NCBI GenBank assembly: GCA_902783615.1
Contig: CACZRQ010000162.1
Span: 1 to 11,517 of the forward strand
DNA from: an uncultured Bacteroidales bacterium
GTDB taxonomy: Bacteria > Bacteroidota > Bacteroidia > Bacteroidales > Bacteroidaceae
Direction: 5' to 3'
DNA: 11,517 bases
Part shown: positions 7,111 through 11,517 of the stretch, piece by piece
Layout: every line of letters begins with the position of its first letter
How positions within the stretch are numbered: the stretch's first letter is position 1
Position numbers and translations under genes: made by a program
Notes under the pieces: generated by a model
The model's database searches: none
What the model was told of the DNA's origin: nothing
Seen by the model: the letters and a program-made list of their open reading frames with translations, nothing else

Positions 7111-7878
7111 ATGAGGGTGATTATTTTACAACATGATATCGTCTGGGCAAGTCCTGCAGACAATCAGCAACACTTAGAGGCCATGCTGTTACAACAGCCG
7201 AAAGCCGACCTCTACGTCTTGGCTGAGATGTTCTCGACAGGCTTTGCCACAGAGCCCGAAGGTATTGCCGAAAACGACTGTTCATCACTAAACTGGATGA
7301 AGCGGATGGCCACCTGGCTTGATGCTGCCATAGCAGGTAGTGTGGCCACCGAGGAGAACGGTAAGTTCTACAACCGTTTCTACTTCGTGGAACCAGACGG
7401 CAGGACTATCCACTACGACAAACGCCATTTGTTTACCTACAGTGGAGAGGACAAGCATTTCACGAAAGGCAACGAACGTGTGGTGGTGGAGTTTCGTGGC
7501 GTAAGATTCATGTTGCAAGTGTGCTACGACCTGCGTTTCCCCGTGTTCAGTCGCAACAAGGGCGACTATGATGCGATCATCTACGTCGCCAGCTGGCCAT
7601 CAAGCCGCATAGAAGTATGGAAGACCTTGCTTCGTGCCAGAGCCATTGAGAATCAAAGTTTTGTAATAGGTGTCAATCGCATTGGCAAAGATGTAAAATG
7701 CGAATATCAAGGTGGTTCGGCCATCATCGACCCATACGGGCGAACATTAGCATCTACACTTGATTACAAAGAAGATACAGCATCAGCAGAGCTGAATTTG
7801 GACGAATTGGAAGCGTTCAGGAAAAAGTTTCCTGTATTGAACGATGGCGATAGTTTTGAATTAGACAATTTGAGTTAA
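7111..7878 (+). CDS. Nitrilase-superfamily amidohydrolase, omega-amidase (YafV/Nit2) type
   Basis: A 255-residue cytosolic carbon-nitrogen hydrolase. The catalytic triad of the nitrilase superfamily is visible: E39 in LAEMFSTGF, K104 in YDKRHLF and C138 in QVCYDLRFP. Length and the LAEMFSTGF, VCYDLRFPVFSRN and NRIGKD blocks match E. coli YafV and mammalian Nit2. Those enzymes hydrolyse the omega-amide of 2-oxoglutaramate (and 2-oxosuccinamate) to the 2-oxoacid plus ammonia. 2-Oxoglutaramate arises when glutamine is the amino donor in transamination of keto acids such as phenylpyruvate or 4-methylthio-2-oxobutyrate. The gene is first in an operon with iorA (20 bases downstream), iorB and an aminotransferase, which fits this role. 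It has its own upstream promoter with perfect boxes. Family assignment is firm; the exact substrate is inferred from homology and neighbours. Confidence 0.92.
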   Translation: MRVIILQHDIVWASPADNQQHLEAMLLQQPKADLYVLAEMFSTGFATEPEGIAENDCSSLNWMKRMATWLDAAIAGSVATEENGKFYNRFYFVEPDGRTIHYDKRHLFTYSGEDKHFTKGNERVVVEFRGVRFMLQVCYDLRFPVFSRNKGDYDAIIYVASWPSSRIEVWKTLLRARAIENQSFVIGVNRIGKDVKCEYQGGSAIIDPYGRTLASTLDYKEDTASAELNLDELEAFRKKFPVLNDGDSFELDNLS

Positions 7879-7898
7879 ATATTTGATAATTAGCATAT

Positions 7899-9500
7899 AT
7901 GGAAAAGAAACTATTATTAGGTGATGAGGCGATTGCCTTGGGAGCTTTACATGCCGGACTGAGTGGCGTGTATGCCTATCCTGGCACCCCATCGACCGAA
8001 ATCACAGAGTTTATACAAGGCTCTCCTTTAGCGAAAGAACGCAAGGTAAGGAGCCGTTGGTGTACAAACGAGAAGACAGCCATGGAGGCTGCATTGGGCA
8101 TGTCTTATATGGGCAAGCGTGCCTTGGTGTGTATGAAACACGTGGGAATGAACGTCTGTGCCGACCCATTTGTGAATAGTGGCATGACGGGTGTGAATGG
8201 TGGTGTCATTGTGTTAGTGGCCGACGATCCCTCGATGCACTCCTCACAGGACGAACAAGATTCGCGTTTCTATGGTAAGTTTGCCATGATTCCCACGTTC
8301 GAGCCATCGAACCAGCAGGAAGCCTACGACATGATGGAAGCCGCTTTCGCATATTCCGAGCAGCAAAACCTGCCTGTACTGATGCGTGTTACCACCCGTA
8401 TGGCGCATAGTCGTGCCGTAGTAGCAGTAAAGAGCGAGGCACGTCAGCAAAACGAGCTTAACTACAACGCCGTAGCTGCCAACTGGGTGCTGTTGCCTGC
8501 CAATGCCCGTAAACGTAACGACGTGGTAACTGCCCAGCAGAAACAGTTGGAAGAGGATGCAACCAACTCCGCCTATAACATTTACAACGAAGGTCAGGAC
8601 AAGTCGTTGGGCATCATTGCCAGCGGTATTGGCTATAACTATGTGAACGAATGCTTCCCTAAGGGAAATCCTCATCCAGTATTGAAGATTTCACAATATC
8701 CGTTGCCTAAGAAGCTGGTACGACGTCTGATGAACGAATGCGAGACAGTGCTCATCGTCGAGGAAGGTCAGCCTTTCATCGAAGACATCGTTCGAGGTGT
8801 AAGCGAGAGCCAGAACATCAAGGGTAAGCTCGACGGAACCCTGCCCAGAACAGGCGAGTTGAACCCCGACATTGTAAAGAAAGCCCTTGGTATGGAGAGC
8901 GACCAATGTTTCGCTCCCTGCGAAGATGTAACTCCACGCCCACCAGCACTCTGCATGGGTTGTGGTCATCGCGATGTCTATACAGCCTTGAACGAAGTGC
9001 TCCGTGAGTATGAAAATCCTCGCGTCTTTGGTGATATCGGCTGTTACACGCTTGGCTTCCTGCCTCCATTCCGTGCCATCCACTCGTGCGTTGACATGGG
9101 TGCATCCATTACGATGGCAAAGGGCGCTGCAGATGCTGGCCAATGGCCTGCCGTTGCCATCATCGGCGACTCAACCTTCACCCATAGTGGCATGACGGGT
9201 TTGCTCGATGCCATCAATGAGAATGCCAACATCACTGTGATTATCAGCGACAACCTTACCACTGGCATGACGGGTGGACAGGATTCTGCAGGTACCAACA
9301 AGTTCGAGGCCATCTGCCGTGGCTTGGGTCTGAGTGACGAACATCTGAAAGTGGTTGTTCCTCTGCCGAAGAACATGCCGGAAATTACGCAAATCATCCG
9401 TGACGAGATTAACTACAAGGGCACCAGCGTGATCATACCACGCCGTGAGTGCATGCAAACCTTACAACGTCATTTGAAACAAAAAAAAGAAGCAAAATGA
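7899..9500 (+). CDS. iorA: Indolepyruvate:ferredoxin oxidoreductase, alpha (TPP-binding) subunit, without ferredoxin domain
   Basis: A 533-residue subunit that with IorB oxidatively decarboxylates arylpyruvates to arylacetyl-CoA, passing electrons to ferredoxin. The N-terminal pyrimidine-binding domain (about 1-170) has AYPGTPSTEI (26-35), NEKTAMEAA (57-65) and SMHSSQDEQDSRFYG (112-126). The middle domain runs to about 340. The C-terminal TPP domain has RPPALCMGCGHR (347-358), GDIGCYTLG (378-386) and the TPP motif running from GDSTFTHSGMTG (423-434) to DNLTTGMTGGQ (451-461). The protein ends soon after RRECMQTL. Archaeal IorA proteins are roughly 600-650 residues because of a C-terminal pair of 4Fe-4S motifs; none is present here or elsewhere in the window. 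C352, C355 and C382 are placed like proximal-cluster ligands of related oxidoreductases (inference). Its stop overlaps the iorB start, and an A8 tract lies just before it. Confidence 0.93.
   Translation: MEKKLLLGDEAIALGALHAGLSGVYAYPGTPSTEITEFIQGSPLAKERKVRSRWCTNEKTAMEAALGMSYMGKRALVCMKHVGMNVCADPFVNSGMTGVNGGVIVLVADDPSMHSSQDEQDSRFYGKFAMIPTFEPSNQQEAYDMMEAAFAYSEQQNLPVLMRVTTRMAHSRAVVAVKSEARQQNELNYNAVAANWVLLPANARKRNDVVTAQQKQLEEDATNSAYNIYNEGQDKSLGIIASGIGYNYVNECFPKGNPHPVLKISQYPLPKKLVRRLMNECETVLIVEEGQPFIEDIVRGVSESQNIKGKLDGTLPRTGELNPDIVKKALGMESDQCFAPCEDVTPRPPALCMGCGHRDVYTALNEVLREYENPRVFGDIGCYTLGFLPPFRAIHSCVDMGASITMAKGAADAGQWPAVAIIGDSTFTHSGMTGLLDAINENANITVIISDNLTTGMTGGQDSAGTNKFEAICRGLGLSDEHLKVVVPLPKNMPEITQIIRDEINYKGTSVIIPRRECMQTLQRHLKQKKEAK
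9480..9500 (+). other. A8 tract and ATGA overlap at the iorA-iorB junction
   Basis: Eight adenines (9481-9488) occur a few codons before the iorA stop. The iorB frame is -1 relative to iorA and is open through this point back to at least 9449. Slippage of -1 on the A tract, by ribosome or polymerase, would therefore yield an in-frame IorA-IorB fusion. The normal route is reinitiation at ATGA (9497-9500). Whether slippage happens cannot be seen from sequence. Confidence 0.4.
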
Positions 9501-10069
9501 AAACAGATATCATACTTTGTGGCGTAGGAGGACAAGGCATCCTCTCCATTGCCACCATCATTGGCGAAGCTGCCATGAATGAGAACCTTTACATCAAGCA
9601 GGCCGAGGTACACGGCATGAGTCAGCGTGGTGGCGATGTGCAGTCGAACCTGCGCATTTCGACCGACCCCATAGCCAGCGACCTGATTGCCCGTGGTGGT
9701 GCCGATGTGATCATCTCGATGGAACCTATGGAGGCCTTGCGCTATCTGCCATTCCTGTCGAAAGAGGGTTGGATCATCACCAGTAGCACACCTTTCAAGA
9801 ATATCCCAAACTATCCTGATTTGGATGTCATCAATGCCGACCTGGCCAAATTGCCACATGTCATCACCCTTAACATCGAGCAGTTGGCCAAGGATAATGG
9901 CGTACCCCGTTCTGCCAACGTCATCCTGTTGGGTGCTGCCCAGAAAGCCCTCGGCATTGAGTACGAGAAGCTAGAAGAGGCCATCCGCCGTGTTTTCGGA
10001 CGAAAGGGCGAAGCCATTGTGGAAGCAAACATCAAAGCACTGGCATTGGGAAGGGAGGCACAGAAATGA
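9497..10069 (+). CDS. iorB: Indolepyruvate:ferredoxin oxidoreductase, beta (gamma-domain) subunit
   Basis: A 190-residue subunit of the pyruvate ferredoxin/flavodoxin oxidoreductase gamma-domain family, partner of IorA. The N-terminus has the glycine-rich CGVGGQGIL (8-16), and the family signature AEVHGMSQRGGDVQSNLR lies at 36-53. Length is usual for stand-alone IorB. The start was placed at 9497 because the family begins a few residues before GVGGQG and because this ATG overlaps the iorA stop as ATGA. A longer reading from 9449 would add 16 non-homologous residues lying inside iorA. The stop overlaps the next start in the same way. Tight overlaps on both sides point to coupled translation and matched amounts of IorA, IorB and the aminotransferase. 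Confidence 0.93.
   Translation: MKTDIILCGVGGQGILSIATIIGEAAMNENLYIKQAEVHGMSQRGGDVQSNLRISTDPIASDLIARGGADVIISMEPMEALRYLPFLSKEGWIITSSTPFKNIPNYPDLDVINADLAKLPHVITLNIEQLAKDNGVPRSANVILLGAAQKALGIEYEKLEEAIRRVFGRKGEAIVEANIKALALGREAQK
10052..10058 (+). promoter_or_regulatory. Ribosome binding site for the aminotransferase
   Basis: AGGGAGG lies seven bases before the ATG at 10066, inside the end of iorB. It supports this start in addition to the ATGA overlap. Confidence 0.6.
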
Positions 10070-11376
10070 AACCTACCCCTATTAAGAAAGAAATCGTTGA
10101 TGGTCTGATTGCCCAGATGGGTATTCAGGACTTCGCCAAAGCCACCATTCGCGAAGTGAAGCAGGTGGCAGCTACTGCAGAGAAAGAAAGTGGTGTGGAG
10201 TATATCAAGATGGAGATGGGTATTCCCGGACTGCCTGCCGCAAAGGTGGGTGTGGAAGCCCAAATAAAAGCTCTTCAAGACGGTATCGCACACTCCTACC
10301 CCGACATTCAAGGTTATCCTGAACTGAAGAAGCAGGCTTCTCGTTTCGTGAAAGCCTTTATCGGCGTGGACATTGCCCCTGAGGGCTGTGTTCCCGTTAC
10401 TGGAAGTATGCAAGGTACGTTTGCCTCGTTCCTCACCTGTTCACAAGCCGACAAGAAGAAGAACACCGTGCTCTTCATCGACCCAGGCTTCCCTGTACAA
10501 AAAATGCAGTTGCAAGTGCAAGGCGTTCCTTACGAGACGTTCGATGTTTACGACTTCCGTGGTGACAAACTGGGAGCAAAGTTGGAGTCATACCTGAAAA
10601 AAGGAAACATCTGTGCCATTGTCTATTCTAACCCGAACAACCCATCGTGGGTATGTCTGACGGAGCAGGAACTTGAGACTATAGGCACACTGGCTACAAA
10701 GTACGACTGTATCATCATGGAAGATCTGGCCTATTTCGCCATGGACTTCCGTCAGGATCTCTCCGTACCTTTTCAGCCACCCTATCAGCCAACAGTGGCC
10801 CGCTATACCGACAACTACATGCTGCTTATCAGCGGCTCGAAGGCATTCAGCTATGCTGGCGAGCGCATTGGCGTGGTGTGCATCAGCGACAAGTTGTTCC
10901 ACAGACACTTCGATGACTTGGCAGCTCGTTATGAGGGATTACCCTTCGGACTGGTATTCTCCACAAGAATGCTCTATGCCCTGTCATCGGGAACAAGCCA
11001 TTCGGCACAATACGCCCTGGCTGCCATGTTCCGTGCTGCCTGCGATGGTGAGTACAACTTCCGCAACGAGGTAAAGATTTACGGTGATCGAGCACGTAAG
11101 CTGAAAGAAATCTTCTGTAAGCACGGTTTCCATGTCGTTTACGACAAAGACCTCGACAAGCCTGTTGCCGACGGATTCTATTTCACTATCGGCTATAAGA
11201 ACATGACGAGTGGTGAACTGGCTCGCGAGTTGATGTACTATGGTGTTTCGGCCATCTGCCTCATCACCACTGGTTCACATCAGGAAGGTTTACGAGTATG
11301 CACCTCTTTCATCGAAGATCACCAGTATCAGCAACTCGATGAGCGCATGGCCATCTTCGAAGAGAACAATCCATAA
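10066..11376 (+). CDS. PLP-dependent aminotransferase, class I/II (fold type I)
   Basis: A 436-residue cytosolic aminotransferase. Fold-type-I landmarks appear in order: SYPDIQGYPELKKQ (77-90), the cofactor-loop segment VTGSMQGTF (111-119), SNPNNPSW (188-195), EDLAYF with D220 pairing with the PLP ring nitrogen (219-224), SGSKAFSYAGERIG with the Schiff-base lysine K259 and R267 (256-269), and GLRVCTSF with the substrate-carboxylate arginine R410 (408-415). All key catalytic positions are present. It is the last gene of the operon, overlapping iorB by four bases. That position suggests it supplies or consumes the arylpyruvate handled by IorAB: it would convert aromatic amino acids to arylpyruvates or the reverse. 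With an omega-amidase in the operon, glutamine is a plausible amino partner. Substrate specificity cannot be read from the sequence, and aspartate or alanine activity is also possible. Confidence 0.92.
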   Translation: MKPTPIKKEIVDGLIAQMGIQDFAKATIREVKQVAATAEKESGVEYIKMEMGIPGLPAAKVGVEAQIKALQDGIAHSYPDIQGYPELKKQASRFVKAFIGVDIAPEGCVPVTGSMQGTFASFLTCSQADKKKNTVLFIDPGFPVQKMQLQVQGVPYETFDVYDFRGDKLGAKLESYLKKGNICAIVYSNPNNPSWVCLTEQELETIGTLATKYDCIIMEDLAYFAMDFRQDLSVPFQPPYQPTVARYTDNYMLLISGSKAFSYAGERIGVVCISDKLFHRHFDDLAARYEGLPFGLVFSTRMLYALSSGTSHSAQYALAAMFRAACDGEYNFRNEVKIYGDRARKLKEIFCKHGFHVVYDKDLDKPVADGFYFTIGYKNMTSGELARELMYYGVSAICLITTGSHQEGLRVCTSFIEDHQYQQLDERMAIFEENNP

Positions 11377-11405
11377 AGGAAGAGCGGAGAATCACTCTTC
11401 CTTTA
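11374..11405. terminator. Perfect inverted repeat at convergent 3' ends, possible bidirectional terminator
   Basis: TAAAGGAAGAG (11374-11384) pairs perfectly with CTCTTCCTTTA (11395-11405) around a 10-base loop, an 11-base-pair stem. The left arm includes the aminotransferase stop codon. The right arm encodes the last residues of the facing gene, whose stop lies in the loop. There is no long T tract after either arm, so it may terminate weakly or mainly protect transcript ends. Confidence 0.6.
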
Positions 11406-11517
11406 CTACCAGAATACGGGCATCAACCGCTATGACGTCGTTTTCATCGGCGAGCAGAGGGTTGATGTCTATTTCTTTTATCTCTGTGGCGAAGCGCAAG
11501 AGGGTGCTCAGACGCAC
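11392..11517 (-). CDS. C-terminal end of an ADP-forming acyl-CoA synthetase (ATP-grasp), 5' part outside window
   Basis: On the minus strand a frame enters from the right edge and ends with TGA at 11392-11394, giving the last 41 residues. They contain EIKEIDINPLLADENDVIAVDARILV, which matches the characteristic C-terminus of ADP-forming acetate/acyl-CoA synthetases (ATP-grasp_5 beta domain; E-I-D-I-N-P-L then A-V-D-A-R). These enzymes convert an acyl-CoA, ADP and phosphate into the acid, CoA and ATP. In archaea some isoenzymes act on the aryl-CoAs produced by indolepyruvate oxidoreductase, so a position facing iorAB is meaningful. Only the tail is visible, so whether it is a fused alpha-beta protein and which acyl group it uses are unknown. 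The two convergent genes are separated by 15 bases. Confidence 0.75.
   Translation of the reverse strand: MRLSTLLRFATEIKEIDINPLLADENDVIAVDARILVVKEE

Noticed and set aside
8178..9275. The 12-base word ggcatgacgggt occurs three times in iorA (8181, 9189 and 9264), encoding GMTG each time
   Set aside because: Two copies belong to the TPP motif of the family, and shared codon choice explains the identity; the first, in the N-terminal domain, is probably coincidence.
9449..9496. Upstream ATG extending iorB by 16 residues
   Set aside because: The extra residues lie inside iorA and the IorB family starts a few residues before GVGGQG; the ATGA overlap start is better supported.

Overview
The window reads as chromosomal DNA from an anaerobic member of the Bacteroidales, most likely Prevotella or a close relative. 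The basis is the signal peptides ending in AQ or AQAQ, two promoters of the Bacteroidota type (TTTG, about 20 bases, TAnnTTTG), and the protein families present. The species cannot be named from the sequence alone. No tRNA, rRNA, CRISPR array, insertion sequence or integrase was seen.

Left half (1 to 6902, all minus strand): one tightly packed operon of exported proteins, read right to left from a promoter near 6928-6959. Its first gene encodes a secreted alpha/beta hydrolase of the CocE/X-Pro dipeptidyl-peptidase type. Next comes a small secreted protein of unknown function, then three tandem paralogues of a secreted protein. The paralogues share an N-terminal W-x-D-G domain and an ALGSNR block; the two complete copies also show a cysteine- and asparagine-laddered right-handed beta-helix. 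The third copy is cut by the left edge at residue 263 and has no stop in the window. The 688-residue paralogue carries an extra C-terminal module with a DxDxDG loop.

Middle (6903 to 7110): a 208-base divergent promoter region serving both halves.

Right half (7111 to 11376, plus strand): a four-gene operon encoding an omega-amidase-like nitrilase, the alpha and beta subunits of indolepyruvate:ferredoxin oxidoreductase (iorA, iorB) and a PLP-dependent aminotransferase, the last three joined by ATGA start-stop overlaps. Facing it, and cut by the right edge, are the last 41 residues of what looks like an ADP-forming acyl-CoA synthetase. The two convergent genes share a perfect 11-base-pair inverted repeat at their 3' ends.

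Together the right-hand genes suggest a complete arylpyruvate module. Aromatic amino acids and arylpyruvates would be interconverted by the aminotransferase, with glutamine as a possible donor and the omega-amidase draining the oxoglutaramate. Arylpyruvate and arylacetyl-CoA would be interconverted by IorAB, and arylacetyl-CoA and arylacetate by the ADP-forming synthetase. It could run oxidatively (aryl acids plus ATP) or reductively (aromatic amino acids made from arylacetates). Substrates and direction are inference.
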